A DNA stretch of 64,000 nt from an uncultured Collinsella sp. (GCA_944321445.1 CALULJ010000004.1:28314-92313); one strand, 5' to 3'. Shown: positions 1 through 9,109, numbered from the stretch's first letter. Numbers and translations: made by a program. Notes: generated by a model not told the origin, from the sequence alone.

Positions 1-1191
1 CGGATGACGATATTCACTGCGAAAGCAGCAAGGATAGCCAGATTAGTCCCATTAAGCCCAAATGTAATGGTCAGCGGATAAGTGAGAACGATGTTCACTA
101 GGCATGAGACCGCCATGGTCTTGCCAATTGTTCTGGTATCTTTTATGACGTAGAAGATGTTTCCTATGAAGGTCGATACGGCGCTCAACACGGCCACTGC
201 AAGGAAAGAGGGTATAACCGCGTACGACTCAGCATAATCTGCCCCAACCAATATCGGAAACAGAAGAGAAATCACGGGCAGGAGCAAGGCAAGCGCATCG
301 CAAAGGAAAGCGGCGTACTGAGTTACGGCACTCGAGTAATACTCTCTCTTTCGCATGTCCGAAGTAAACGACACGTCCTGCCATGCATACGTGAAGCAAG
401 TCGTCGCCAGGCTTATCGCTGAACCAAACCGTGACCCAACGGCAAAGATTCCGCTCGCAGATAGCGACAAGGCAAACGAAACCACAATCCTGCCCAAACT
501 ATTCAGAAGCCAGTAAGCAACCGAATTCAAGCATAGAGGGGCAGAGTACAGGAAGAGGCTTTTCACTTCCTGCGGTCTAGGACGTGCAAGTCTCCTCCAC
601 ATTCTGAGCGACAGAAACAGATAGCAGCATTGGGCAAAAGAACCAGTGATATACGCAATGTAAAGCGCTTCGTATCCCCAGTCGAGAAGAACGATTAAGA
701 TGACATTGAGCGCCACGTTAACGGCAGAGCAGATTATCCCCGAGAGGGCGAAGCGGACGTTGTCACCCCAACCCCTTGCAATGTACGAGAACATGGACTG
801 CAAGTTGAGAAACGTTCCGTACAGCAGAATCAGGCCCAGGTATTCGATGTCGAATAGGACGCCAGCGGCGGCACCTATCAAATAATATAGAGCAGTTGAG
901 CCGCCGAATACGACCCATCCGCTCGCAACCACGATTTTCGGCGCTTCCCCTTTGAGGTCGTCGCGCATGAATCGCATCACGCTTGTCCATATGTCGCAGT
1001 AGAGGAATGAGGTCAGGAGCGTGACGCAGGTGACGGACACATCGAAGTATCCGTAATCGGCGCTTGGCAAAGCGTTGGTGTATAGGGGGGAGCAGCGCAA
1101 CCGTGATTACCCTGCTGAGCGTGTTGCCCACGAAGAATATAAGCGACGATTTCGCAAATGAAAGGAATCCGCTACCGGCGGTATCTAGCAT
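1..1191 (-). pseudogene. Polysaccharide flippase (Wzx/MATE-like), partial and frameshifted
   Basis: The product would move lipid-linked repeat units across the membrane. From the ATG at 1191 the first 35 residues read as the start of an oligosaccharide flippase (SLIFFVGNTLSRVITVALLP). The frame is then lost at a run of six G on the plus strand (1085-1090). With one base fewer, the sequence continues as LYTNALPSADYGYFDVS, the usual flippase motif, and stays open through many hydrophobic segments to the window edge. The gene is the last member visible of the leftward capsule operon, 20 bp after the pyruvyl transferase. It could be a true null allele, a slipped-strand variant or a sequencing error. 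The family call is firm; the functional state is not. Confidence 0.8.
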
Positions 1192-1211
1192 AATAGACCG
1201 ACTCCACCTAC

Positions 1212-2366
1212 TTACTCGCTACGGGCAACTCGCTTTGAATCGAGCGCACTTCGAAGGAACTCGAGCGTCTCGTCCCTTTTCGCACTGAGGCTCGCCCTTG
1301 CAGATTCAAAATCAATGGGCCGCTCCATCAAATCGATCTGGTCAAAGTCGGCAAGAAGGCGCTCCTTAAGACCAGTGAGCTCGAGGATGCTTTCAATGCG
1401 GGTTGAGAACCTGCCCGGACTGATAGAAACAAATGGTTTCTCGAAGTTCAACGAGAAGGCCGTAGCGTGGAAGGAATCGGTCACGATGCAGGCAGAGCGG
1501 AGAAAGCACCCAATGAAATCCGTGACCTCGGGCGTCACGAGGTTGACAGCTCCCCTCAATCTCTCATTTTTGCGGTAGCAAACCTTCACCAAGGGGACAC
1601 CCATCCTGCTCGAGAGTCGCTTAGCGTATTCGGCGAATCGATCGTCGGGGTTGAGCTGGTACACAAGGATGTAGTTCTCCGGAAGTCCTTCCGGTATCGT
1701 CGAAACCCTTTCCCATTCCTTTTTGGATATCAAGAGCGTGGGGTCAAGAACAAGACTCACGTCAGTAAATCCCAAGTCCTCAAGTATGCAAACCCCAGAA
1801 GCCTCGCGCATGGAGATTGCATCGTACCTAGACAACGCGTCCTTTGTCTGCGGCTTTTCCCATTCTTCGAGGCGGCTTTTCCCAATGCTCGCCGCGAAGG
1901 CGATACGAGGTTTTCCGATAGGAGCCCATGACAAGAACAGTGCCTCGTCAAAGCCCTCGTTCCACGTGCTATTCCAGACCTGGTCGCTGCCAGTGCAGTA
2001 CACATCTGCCAAGGGCGGTTTAGAGGCCAGCTGCTCGACTGAGAGATACCTCTTCGTTTTGTACAGCATCGCTTCCTGAAACGTCCTGAACGGCCTTCTC
2101 TTGCGTTCAAGCGCATAATCGTATGCCTGATAGACCAGCCTTCTTACGCATCGCGGCGTGCGTGCCCAAAATGCAGACAAAGGACGAAGGCGTCCGTTTT
2201 TGAAAGATTTGTCTACCAGGTAGGAAGACTGGTTCACCTTCCGCCAATAATCGACAAGGAGCGGCCTCCATCCCAAGCTCTCAAATACAGACTGGGTGGC
2301 GTATGCCTGAAGGCACGAGCCGTAATTCGGCGTGGTGTGAAGAGTGATATAGCAGACAGTTTTCAA
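1212..2366 (-). CDS. Polysaccharide pyruvyl transferase family protein
   Basis: This protein probably adds a pyruvyl ketal to a sugar of the capsule repeat unit, using phosphoenolpyruvate. The N-terminus (VCYITLHTTPNYGSCLQAYA) and a later DPTLLISKKEWE segment followed by SFHATAFSLNFEKPFV fit the pyruvyl transferase (CsaB/WcaK-like) fold. I chose the TTG at 2366 because AAAGG lies about six bases upstream. An in-frame ATG at 2384 has no clear ribosome site. GC is lower than in the housekeeping half, as for the whole distal part of the cluster. The family is fairly sure; the acceptor sugar is unknown. Confidence 0.78.
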   Translation of the reverse strand: MKTVCYITLHTTPNYGSCLQAYATQSVFESLGWRPLLVDYWRKVNQSSYLVDKSFKNGRLRPLSAFWARTPRCVRRLVYQAYDYALERKRRPFRTFQEAMLYKTKRYLSVEQLASKPPLADVYCTGSDQVWNSTWNEGFDEALFLSWAPIGKPRIAFAASIGKSRLEEWEKPQTKDALSRYDAISMREASGVCILEDLGFTDVSLVLDPTLLISKKEWERVSTIPEGLPENYILVYQLNPDDRFAEYAKRLSSRMGVPLVKVCYRKNERLRGAVNLVTPEVTDFIGCFLRSACIVTDSFHATAFSLNFEKPFVSISPGRFSTRIESILELTGLKERLLADFDQIDLMERPIDFESARASLSAKRDETLEFLRSALDSKRVARSE

Positions 2367-2447
2367 AACAAACCTTTCAGTCATCCAAACGAGGAAAGAG
2401 GGGCTACCGGCAGCCCAGAAGCACGCTAAAGGGAAATCGCAGGAAAA

Positions 2448-3476
2448 CTACCTACCAGCCGTTTTCCGAAGTGACCCTTTTATGCTACAAAGTGGTGGAA
2501 TGCACGAGTAAAGACCGTGCATCATTAAGGTCCCTATAACGCGATAATCGAGACGAACCCTCTTTCGTGCCGTCTCATCGCGGTACGCATCCTGAAACTC
2601 CTCAGAGGCTGCCAGCTCACCTATCTTTGCCACGGCTTCTGATGCCGGCAGCGTCTCGGATGCCAACTGCGCAAGCTCCGCATAGGACGTTATGCAGAGA
2701 CCCTTTACGCCCGTGAGGAATGCCGGGTTGTCGTAGCATTCCGCCCAGCGCTCTGCATATCTCATCTGCTCGTTGCGGACAGAGCGGCGAGACCTGACCT
2801 GCTCCTCGCTGAACCGTTTCGTGAGGCTGGAGTAGTTGATCCGATAATAATACAAGGGTTCATGAATATAACACGCGCTGGACGCCAGATCCACTAGAGG
2901 CAGAGACTGAAGAAGGTCCTCACCGTAGCTCAGGCCCGCGTATCTCGAATAGTCTTCGCCAACGTTGAAGATGGTCCGCCGCACAGCCTTCAAGACCAGC
3001 GGGTTGAGCGCGGAAGACGAGCAAAGGCGATACCTGAGCTCCTCGAGATCATCTCCAGAAAAGAAGGCGCTAGCAGAAAATGGCGCCTGTACACCATCCA
3101 TGGAATAGTCTTCTCTCCTCGATAGCGCAAAGATGACCATATCCACCTTGGACGAGGAGAATGCTCGATCTATAACAGCAAGTGCATCCGACCTTAGTTT
3201 GTCATCACTGTCGAGCGTCATAAGGACATCGCCGCTAGCCGCTCTGAAGCCAACCCTTCTCGCCAAAAGAAGACCTGAGTTCTGTTGCTCGATAAGCTTT
3301 ACGCGGTCGGGGTGTCTGTGAGCGTAATCTCGACAAATCGCTCCGCTGGAATCAGTCGACCCATCGTTGACCAAAATCACCTCGATATCTTCGACAGGCT
3401 GATTCAAAGCGGACTCTATGCATTCTCGGAGATACCGTTCAACATTGTAGACAGGGATAATGATTGAGTATTTCAT
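2448..3476 (-). CDS. Family 2 glycosyltransferase
   Basis: A cytoplasmic glycosyltransferase of the GT-A fold, likely to add one sugar to the lipid-linked repeat unit. The first residues (MKYSIIIPVYNVERYLREC) and the acidic motifs VNDGSTD near residue 36 and DSDD near residue 90 are diagnostic of GT2. The frame is open for about 95 codons further upstream, but that extension overlaps the epsG-like gene. The ATG at 3476 has AGGA five bases upstream and lies 2 bp after the previous stop, so I take it as the start. The donor and acceptor sugars cannot be read from sequence. Confidence 0.88.
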   Translation of the reverse strand: MKYSIIIPVYNVERYLRECIESALNQPVEDIEVILVNDGSTDSSGAICRDYAHRHPDRVKLIEQQNSGLLLARRVGFRAASGDVLMTLDSDDKLRSDALAVIDRAFSSSKVDMVIFALSRREDYSMDGVQAPFSASAFFSGDDLEELRYRLCSSSALNPLVLKAVRRTIFNVGEDYSRYAGLSYGEDLLQSLPLVDLASSACYIHEPLYYYRINYSSLTKRFSEEQVRSRRSVRNEQMRYAERWAECYDNPAFLTGVKGLCITSYAELAQLASETLPASEAVAKIGELAASEEFQDAYRDETARKRVRLDYRVIGTLMMHGLYSCIPPLCSIKGSLRKTAGR

Positions 3477-3478
3477 AG

Positions 3479-4684
3479 CTATCCTATCGCTCGCGGGATA
3501 ACACCGAAAAGAAGGGCACACAGAATTGAGCTGACCGAACAGGACGATGCCATTTGAAACAAATAAAGTAGGAAAAGGGCAGATGAGAGTGCTACGAGAG
3601 CATATCGCGTTAGCGTCTTGCCTAAAACTTTCCCGGGTTCGTGTGCACCGCTCTTTGCATGTGAATCGATTGCCAACATAATTCCAAGGGGCTCGAAGAA
3701 GTATGCGGTTCTGAGATAGACGTCCGAAGCGATGAAAATGGCTATCCCCAGAGTCATGCAAATTCCAATGAGAACCGAAGAAGTGAATACCTTTGCCATT
3801 CGGTCAGCCCGTATTCGGCTCTGAATCAAAATACTGCGGCAGGTAATAATCAGTATCAGCAGGAGAATGCTATTTGTAAAACGTAACATCTGCTGGAAAC
3901 TACTTGAAAGAACCTCAGCTGCCCAGCCTGTTTCCGTCCATGAATCATAATACGTAAGCGTATCCATCGCTCCAGCCAGTAATGGGACATTGGACGAAAT
4001 GAGACCCGCGACCGAAAGAACTGCTGGAAGCGCAAACACAGATAGGATTCCAGCCAATGCAGGTTTCCTGCCAAACAGCAAGGAGAGTAGCCTTACGCAG
4101 ATGACTAAAGCCCCAACAGTATGAATGAAGCACGGTAGCAAATACAAAGCAACCGTCAGTAGATTCAACTTACCCCGAGAGGCATCCCTATACAATGCCA
4201 ATACGCCCAAACTCATGGCAAGAGATGAACGGACCGCACTCACGCTTCCGAATAGGGATATGGAAAAAAGAGCAGCAAGAATTGCGATACAGATACTCCG
4301 AAACGCGAAGTCATTACGAGCGCAATAGTCGAAAATGATATAGCTTGCAGACGTAAAAACTATGAATCCGACGACAAATGGTAGGCTATCAGCCCCTACG
4401 GTATTTGCCGTTATCCAGAAGAAGAGTGACGCCACTGGACTATCGCTGTATCTCCCCAAAACGACATAGTCCAAAGGACGTCCACTGTATTCGGAGGCAG
4501 TCGCAATGTATCGATACAAGTCTCCCTGGGATTCTACGTCCAGCGATACGGCAATCGCTCCAAATGCTGCACCAAGAGCGATCGCGCATACAACGGGCCT
4601 TTTAGTTCGCCAAAAGTAGCCAAGAACGAACGGAATAGATGGCAGTGGGAATAATAAACTTGTCAGTATGAGGAGTATTGCCAT
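3479..4684 (-). CDS. EpsG/Wzy-like polysaccharide polymerase
   Basis: A 401-residue integral membrane protein with roughly ten hydrophobic segments across its length. The pattern around residues 45-90 (SLDVESQGDLYRYIATASEY, then PLDYVVLG and SPVASLFFW) matches the EpsG family. It is placed where a repeat-unit polymerase is expected, between glycosyltransferase genes and before the flippase. It follows the GT4 gene with 1 bp between stop and start, so it is translationally coupled. GC is lower than upstream. Role as polymerase is inferred from family and context. Confidence 0.8.
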   Translation of the reverse strand: MAILLILTSLLFPLPSIPFVLGYFWRTKRPVVCAIALGAAFGAIAVSLDVESQGDLYRYIATASEYSGRPLDYVVLGRYSDSPVASLFFWITANTVGADSLPFVVGFIVFTSASYIIFDYCARNDFAFRSICIAILAALFSISLFGSVSAVRSSLAMSLGVLALYRDASRGKLNLLTVALYLLPCFIHTVGALVICVRLLSLLFGRKPALAGILSVFALPAVLSVAGLISSNVPLLAGAMDTLTYYDSWTETGWAAEVLSSSFQQMLRFTNSILLLILIITCRSILIQSRIRADRMAKVFTSSVLIGICMTLGIAIFIASDVYLRTAYFFEPLGIMLAIDSHAKSGAHEPGKVLGKTLTRYALVALSSALFLLYLFQMASSCSVSSILCALLFGVIPRAIG

Positions 4685-4685
4685 G

Positions 4686-5771
4686 TTAGCTCACTTGTGA
4701 ATACAAATTGATATAGGTGTCAGCCATGGTTTTGGAAGAAAAAATCGCAGGGGCGGCCTGAAGCCCTTCTAGCTGTGCAATGCCAAGAAGACTCTGTATC
4801 ATGGTGTCATTGAGGGATGCGCTATCTACGCATATAGCGCAGTGCTGACTGCCCATAACGCTCACTATTTCGCGATGTGGCGGAATATCGGACAGCAAAG
4901 CTGGCAACCCACAGCTGATCGCCTCAAGTACCGCTAAAGGCATCCCTTCCGAAGCGGAGGCAGACACAAACAAATCACACGCTTGCAGCCATGGGACAAC
5001 TTCGTCGACGAATCCATGAAAATAGACGCGCGGCAGCCCAAGCGATCTGCATTTAGCATATTCAGGACCCTCACCAAATACGTGTAGCTCAGCATCGGCA
5101 GCAGTTTCCTTAAGAGCGGAAGAGAACGCCTCCACGAGCGGAAGAGTCCTCTTCCGCTCGCTGCATCCGCCGGTCGACACAAATGCGAGTGTATTCTGGC
5201 CGATACCGAGCCTCTTGCGCAGCTCCTCGCGCGGCGCCGCAGCAAGCGGTAGGTATTTAGTCTGATCGACCCCGTTGCGGATCGCCTCGACCTCAAGATC
5301 GTATTCCTTCCGGAGGTAGTCTGCATTCGACTCCGAGCATGCGATGACGGCATCGTAGCGTCTAAGCGCCGACACCTCGACACGCGTCATCCATATCGCC
5401 CTGGGCTTCCCGTATGTGGTCAGGTAGTCCTCAAATATGCAGTTGTGCACCGTGGCTATCCGAGCGTACGGCAAATCGCGGCACAGAATCGTTGCCCGGA
5501 AGCCGTGAGCATGGACTATGTCCGGGGCGAAGCGCGCAATCGCGCGGCTCAGCGCGCGATTGCCACCCAGCATCGATTGCGTGCGGCTATCAAAAACCCG
5601 CTTGACGGGCAAGCCGATGCGCTCGAAGTCCTCAGCTCTGGATCCATCGGGCTCGGGCGCGAGCGTGAAGACGGCGGTCTCGCAGGAAGCATCCAGGTTG
5701 TTGACGATATCGAAGAGCACGTTGACCGGCCCGCACCGCTTAAGGGTGGAGATGACGTAGGCTACCCTCAC
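4686..5771 (-). CDS. Family 4 glycosyltransferase
   Basis: A 361-residue GT-B fold glycosyltransferase. The N-terminal domain starts MRVAYVISTLKRCGPVNVLF, and a hinge histidine segment DIVHAHGFRATI lies near residue 85. The C-terminal domain has LAFVSTGGCSERKR, FGEGPEYAKC and the EX7E motif in ASEGMPLAVLEAISCGLPAL. The start is GTG at 5771, which overlaps the preceding stop by four bases (GTGA). Likely retaining and nucleotide-sugar dependent, acting on the lipid-linked intermediate at the inner face of the membrane. Confidence 0.92.
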   Translation of the reverse strand: MRVAYVISTLKRCGPVNVLFDIVNNLDASCETAVFTLAPEPDGSRAEDFERIGLPVKRVFDSRTQSMLGGNRALSRAIARFAPDIVHAHGFRATILCRDLPYARIATVHNCIFEDYLTTYGKPRAIWMTRVEVSALRRYDAVIACSESNADYLRKEYDLEVEAIRNGVDQTKYLPLAAAPREELRKRLGIGQNTLAFVSTGGCSERKRTLPLVEAFSSALKETAADAELHVFGEGPEYAKCRSLGLPRVYFHGFVDEVVPWLQACDLFVSASASEGMPLAVLEAISCGLPALLSDIPPHREIVSVMGSQHCAICVDSASLNDTMIQSLLGIAQLEGLQAAPAIFSSKTMADTYINLYSQVS

Positions 5772-6607
5772 TTCGCGCGCCCCCTCAACAGGCCGTTGTA
5801 TGCAGCTTTCACGAGACGGGACGGCAGAACCGTTGCCACCGTCCTCTCGATGACCGCACGAGTCCAGCCCACACGGCCGACCAGTCCAAGCCGGCGCAGA
5901 GCGGAGAAGAACTCAATCTGGCTTTTCAGGTACGCCGAGTTCGAGCGGCGAGTATACATCCCGTTCCCGACCCGCACGTCAACGACCACGTCGGAAACGT
6001 TCGCGCAACTGCATCCCGCCGAAACCATCCTGGCCCAAAGCCAGTAGTCCTCCATCCACGGAAAAGGAAGATACCCGCCGGCTGCGCCGACCGCGCGCCT
6101 ATCGAACATGACTGTCATATGATTGAAGGGGTTCCGCCGCTTGATCCCCCTTTCGATAGCGCACTGGTCGAGGGGCACCATACGGATTGCGCCCATATCG
6201 CCAGGCTCCCGGTCGAACTCCTCGATGACCCCACCCACGAGGTCGAGGTTGTCGGAGGCCATCTTCTCGAGCAGGATGCGGCAGCGGTCGGGGCGCGACA
6301 CGTCGTCGGCGTCCATGCGAGCAACGACGTCGCAGCGGCACAGCGGCAGGCCGGCGGCGAGCGCCGGGCCGAGCCCGCCGTTCTCCGGCAGGCGGTGGAT
6401 CGTCATGCGCCCTTCGAGCTCCCATTCCCAGTCGGAGAGCACGGCGTCGAGACCGTCCGTGAGCGGGCCGTCGCAGACGACGACCATGTCGCGGAACGGC
6501 ACCGTCTGCCTCGCCATCGAGGTGATGGCGGCGTCGAGGTACTCGGGCTTGTCCTTGGCGTACACCGACATGAGGACGGAGTACAGAGGCAACTTCGTCG
6601 CGCTCAT
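5768..6607 (-). CDS. Family 2 glycosyltransferase
   Basis: A 279-residue GT2 enzyme (LYSVLMSVYAKDKPEYLDAA at the N-terminus; ARMDADDVSRPDR carries the metal-binding aspartates; WMEDYWLWARM near residue 200 is typical of this subfamily). The frame is open further upstream, but those residues are a shadow of the sugar transferase. The ATG at 6607 overlaps the preceding stop (ATGA), which fixes the start. It is probably the second sugar-adding step after the priming transferase. Confidence 0.9.
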   Translation of the reverse strand: MSATKLPLYSVLMSVYAKDKPEYLDAAITSMARQTVPFRDMVVVCDGPLTDGLDAVLSDWEWELEGRMTIHRLPENGGLGPALAAGLPLCRCDVVARMDADDVSRPDRCRILLEKMASDNLDLVGGVIEEFDREPGDMGAIRMVPLDQCAIERGIKRRNPFNHMTVMFDRRAVGAAGGYLPFPWMEDYWLWARMVSAGCSCANVSDVVVDVRVGNGMYTRRSNSAYLKSQIEFFSALRRLGLVGRVGWTRAVIERTVATVLPSRLVKAAYNGLLRGRAK

Positions 6608-7497
6608 CGTGCCCCCTCCCCGGTGGCCATGGTGCGAAGCGTCCTCCATATGAGGGAGAAGTCCAGGGCGAAGCCCCGGTTCTCTATGTAATCGATGTCC
6701 AGCAGCGCTTTCTCCTTGGGGAGCAGCTCGTAGCCGCCCTCCACCTGGGCGAGGCCGGTGATGCCAGGGCGCACGGCGAGCCGCTGCTCCCAGCCGTCGA
6801 TCCTCTGCCTGAACGCCTCGTGGAACACAGGGCGCTCGGGGCGCGGGCCTATGAGGGACATGTCGCCGCGCACCACGTTCCAGAACTGGGGCATCTCGTC
6901 CAGGCGGGAGTTCCTGAGCTTGCGCCCGAACGGCGTGACGCGCGGGTCCTCGCCGGCCGCCCACTGCGCGCCCCGCGCCTCGGCGTCGGTGTACATGGAG
7001 CGGAACTTGTAGACCTTGAAGAGTCTCCCGCCCTTGCCCACGCGCGTCTGGGCGTAGATCACCGGGCCGGGGGACTCGCTCTTGATCTTCAGGGCGATGA
7101 CCCCCATGGGTATAGCGAGTATCACGAGCGCACAGGAGCAGGCCATGACGTCGAACGCGCGCTTGGCGGCGCGGTAGACGGGCCCGCCGTTGACGCGTTT
7201 GAGCCTCGGCAGCTCCACGACCTCGTCATCGGGCAGCAGCTTGGCGAGCACGTCGGGCGCGATCGCGCACTCGGTCAGGCCGGGCGTGTGGCTCAGCGCA
7301 TGAAGCACCGCCTTGGCCTCGTACTCGTCGGAGGCCTCCTCGGCCGCCTCTGCCAGCTGCTCCACCACAGCGGGAACGCTCTCGTCTTTGGTTGTGCTTT
7401 CGGTGCCGGGAGTCGCCTGCGCATGCGCGGCCTCCTGCGGCGCTAGCACGCCTGCTCCCGATAATCTACCTGAGGCATCGAGTGCCCCCCCCCTCAA
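6604..7497 (-). CDS. Priming sugar-phosphate transferase (undecaprenyl-phosphate sugar phosphotransferase)
   Basis: Starts repeat-unit synthesis by transferring a sugar phosphate to undecaprenyl phosphate at the membrane. A single hydrophobic segment (about residues 115-136) precedes the catalytic domain. The family motifs KVYKFRSMYTDAEA (161-174), SRLDEMPQFWNV (197-208) and GDMSLIGPRPERP (211-223) are intact. The N-terminal 95 residues are a poorly conserved, acidic, probably disordered extension. The start is uncertain. TTG at 7497 is the first codon of the open frame, followed at once by a G9 tract. An ATG at 7531 would be in frame only with one G fewer. A GTG near 7449 with GGGAG upstream is another option. 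Confidence 0.88.
   Translation of the reverse strand: MRGGALDASGRLSGAGVLAPQEAAHAQATPGTESTTKDESVPAVVEQLAEAAEEASDEYEAKAVLHALSHTPGLTECAIAPDVLAKLLPDDEVVELPRLKRVNGGPVYRAAKRAFDVMACSCALVILAIPMGVIALKIKSESPGPVIYAQTRVGKGGRLFKVYKFRSMYTDAEARGAQWAAGEDPRVTPFGRKLRNSRLDEMPQFWNVVRGDMSLIGPRPERPVFHEAFRQRIDGWEQRLAVRPGITGLAQVEGGYELLPKEKALLDIDYIENRGFALDFSLIWRTLRTMATGEGAR
7485..7493 (-). repeat. Homopolymer G9 tract, possible phase-variation site
   Basis: Nine consecutive C on the plus strand (G on the coding strand) lie at the start of the priming transferase. The ATG at 7531 reads MERLGCTALSNLEGG into the tract. With nine G it meets a stop after 21 codons; with eight G it joins the transferase frame. This is the arrangement expected of slipped-strand on/off switching. 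It is the longest homopolymer I noticed inside a likely coding start in this window. Confidence 0.6.
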
Positions 7498-7600
7498 GAT
7501 TTGAGAGCGCTGTGCATCCCAAGCGTTCCATCAATCAGAATCCCGACCCTGATCCCGTGTTCCTGCAGTTGCGGTGTTGCTTAGTCATCAGCCGTTCGCG

Positions 7601-8209
7601 TCAGCTCTTGAACGGCACGTCTATGGGCGCCTGCTCGGTGAAGGCGGCGTCCCCGTCCCCAACGCGCACCTGGCAGCGCCTGCGGTGCCGGTCAACCTTG
7701 GAGATGCGCGACTCCTGGCCCACGAGCGGGCCAGACTGCACGCGCAGCACGCCGTCCACGATCACGGCGGTGGAGCTGCGGATGACGTGGCTCCCGTCCA
7801 TGGCTGCGGCGTACCAGGCCGCGGCATCGTCGGCGAGCGGGGCCCAGGAGTGGACGTCGGTACCCACGAGCTCGACAGGCAGGGTCAGGCGTGACATCGC
7901 CTTGGCCAAGCCCGCCGCGTCCGAGGAGATAGCGAAGGCATAGCCCCGGTACATGTTCACGGGCTCCAGGAACCAGACCCCGCCGCGTTTCATCCAGCGC
8001 TCCTTGCGCAGGACGAAGGTGTCCTTCAAGACGGACTCCGGCAGCAGGCGCTTGAGCTCCGAGCAGATGGATGCCTCGCGGCCCCGCGGCATGCGCAGGA
8101 GGTACCAGCGCTCGCGGCCGCGCGGGGTGCGCCGCCCCATGGGGAGCCCTGCGGTCAGGCTGCCGCCGTCTGCTGCCGACCTCGCTGCTGACGCTGCCGC
8201 GACGGTCAT
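7601..8209 (-). CDS. NusG-paralogue antiterminator (LoaP/UpxY/RfaH-like)
   Basis: A specialised NusG paralogue that probably lets RNA polymerase read through the long capsule operon. The NGN-type domain begins near residue 34 (RWYLLRMPRGREASICSEL) and includes VNMYRGYAFAI. The C-terminal KOW-like part is LRVQSGPLVGQESRISKVDR. The first 30 residues are Ala/Ser rich and may be an extension. It is the first gene of the operon, as known for loaP and upxY genes. The ATG at 8209 has GGGAGGGG just upstream. I did not recognise an ops element. Confidence 0.85.
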   Translation of the reverse strand: MTVAAASAARSAADGGSLTAGLPMGRRTPRGRERWYLLRMPRGREASICSELKRLLPESVLKDTFVLRKERWMKRGGVWFLEPVNMYRGYAFAISSDAAGLAKAMSRLTLPVELVGTDVHSWAPLADDAAAWYAAAMDGSHVIRSSTAVIVDGVLRVQSGPLVGQESRISKVDRHRRRCQVRVGDGDAAFTEQAPIDVPFKS

Positions 8210-8613
8210 CCCGACCCCTCCCTTCCCGGTGCCCGCGCTCGCGCCCCGGGCGGGGGTGCGCGAAAAGGTACACGTTATGAGGAGGCTTAAGTTATCGGAT
8301 GTTAAGGGGTGTTACGGTTTATGTAGCTGCGGTTTCTTTACAGAGGATCGCGCAAGGCTGTGTATAATGGGATGCGTTACATGGGTCTAAAAACGTGTAC
8401 TTTTTGACAGCGCTTGAGGCATCCAGAGACCGACGAAGTGTTCCCATCTACCTGCAAAGACACTCATCCCGGAGCGCGAAATACCTCTAGGGCAATCCCG
8501 CCCATTCGTTCCAAAATCGACGGATTCATGCCGTATTCGGCCAGCAACGTCCGGAAAGCGATACCTTCTTCTCAGGAAGCAAGTTGCCATCTGCCCGGAT
8601 GATGGAGGCCACC
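8210..8613. other. Divergent intergenic region between the capsule operon and the small peptide gene
   Basis: About 400 bases without a gene. The left part (8220-8265) is very GC-rich and can form hairpins in the leader of the NusG paralogue. The middle holds the candidate promoter on the minus strand. A TTGACA (8405-8410) on the plus strand has no convincing -10 partner. I see no coding potential. Confidence 0.4.
8362..8390 (-). promoter_or_regulatory. Candidate promoter of the capsule operon
   Basis: On the minus strand TTAGAC (8390-8385) is followed after 17 bases by TTATAC (8367-8362). This would give a leader of about 145 nt before the NusG-paralogue gene. The same bases read on the plus strand contain a perfect TATAAT (8363-8368), so direction is not certain. 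Confidence 0.4.
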
Positions 8614-8841
8614 ATGAGCGACGAGAAAAACCTGAACAACGAGATCATCGAGGCAGTGGAGATCTCCGAAGACGAACTCAACGAAACGACCGGCGGCGCC
8701 ATGACCGTGCCTTCGCAGCGCATGCACGCCCGCTGCGTCAAGTGCGGCCACACGTTCTACGCGCTCGTGCCCCTCGATCGCGCGTACAAAGTAGGCTGCT
8801 CGAAGTGCGGCAGCGGAAACGTTATTCTCTCGCGAATCTAA
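8614..8841 (+). CDS. Small zinc-ribbon peptide with double-glycine leader
   Basis: A 75-residue protein of unknown function. The first 28 residues are acidic and end in ISEDELNETTGG, which looks like the double-glycine leader of class II bacteriocins and of other peptides processed by C39-peptidase ABC exporters. The remaining 47 residues contain two CxxC pairs (CVKCGH and CSKCGS), so the mature part probably binds zinc. The ATG at 8614 has GGAGG five bases upstream. An in-frame ATG ten codons earlier lacks this. A strong terminator follows. No exporter or immunity gene is visible nearby, so export is inference. Confidence 0.72.
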   Translation: MSDEKNLNNEIIEAVEISEDELNETTGGAMTVPSQRMHARCVKCGHTFYALVPLDRAYKVGCSKCGSGNVILSRI

Positions 8842-8849
8842 TTGCAGCA

Positions 8850-8890
8850 AATCGCCCCTGAGGCATTGCCAACAAACCTCAGGGGCGATT
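8850..8890 (+). terminator. Rho-independent terminator after the small peptide gene
   Basis: Perfect 14-bp inverted repeat (AATCGCCCCTGAGG and its complement) with a 13-base loop, ending in ATTTC. It can act in both directions, and so may also end leftward transcription from the island. Confidence 0.8.
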
Positions 8891-8981
8891 TCACCAATCA
8901 GACCCATTGAGCCCTACGTCAGGATCCCTGACCCCAAATAGGGCCGTAATAGCAACAATTTTGGAGATAATCAGCTTGAGT

Positions 8982-9109
8982 CTATTCCCATTCAGCAAGT
9001 AAAGAGTGGACTCCCGCGTGCACTCGTCTACGCGGTTTACCGTCGTCTCCCCATTCACCGAAATCGGGCAATTTCCGGGTACCCGAGTTGAACTCAAATT
9101 GAGCTCGAC
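8982..9109 (-). repeat. Dispersed island repeat, copy 1
   Basis: One of three diverged copies (others at 12021-12146 and 15110-15237). On the minus strand it begins with paired GAGTTCA-like motifs and encodes a tail reading EWGDDGKPRRRV and ending LLAEWE before a TAG stop. Here the frame is open upstream to about 9200, giving a 72-residue possible product. It lies directly after the broken AlbA-type gene. Probably the remnant C-terminus of an unidentified gene that was copied with the cassettes. Confidence 0.6.
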
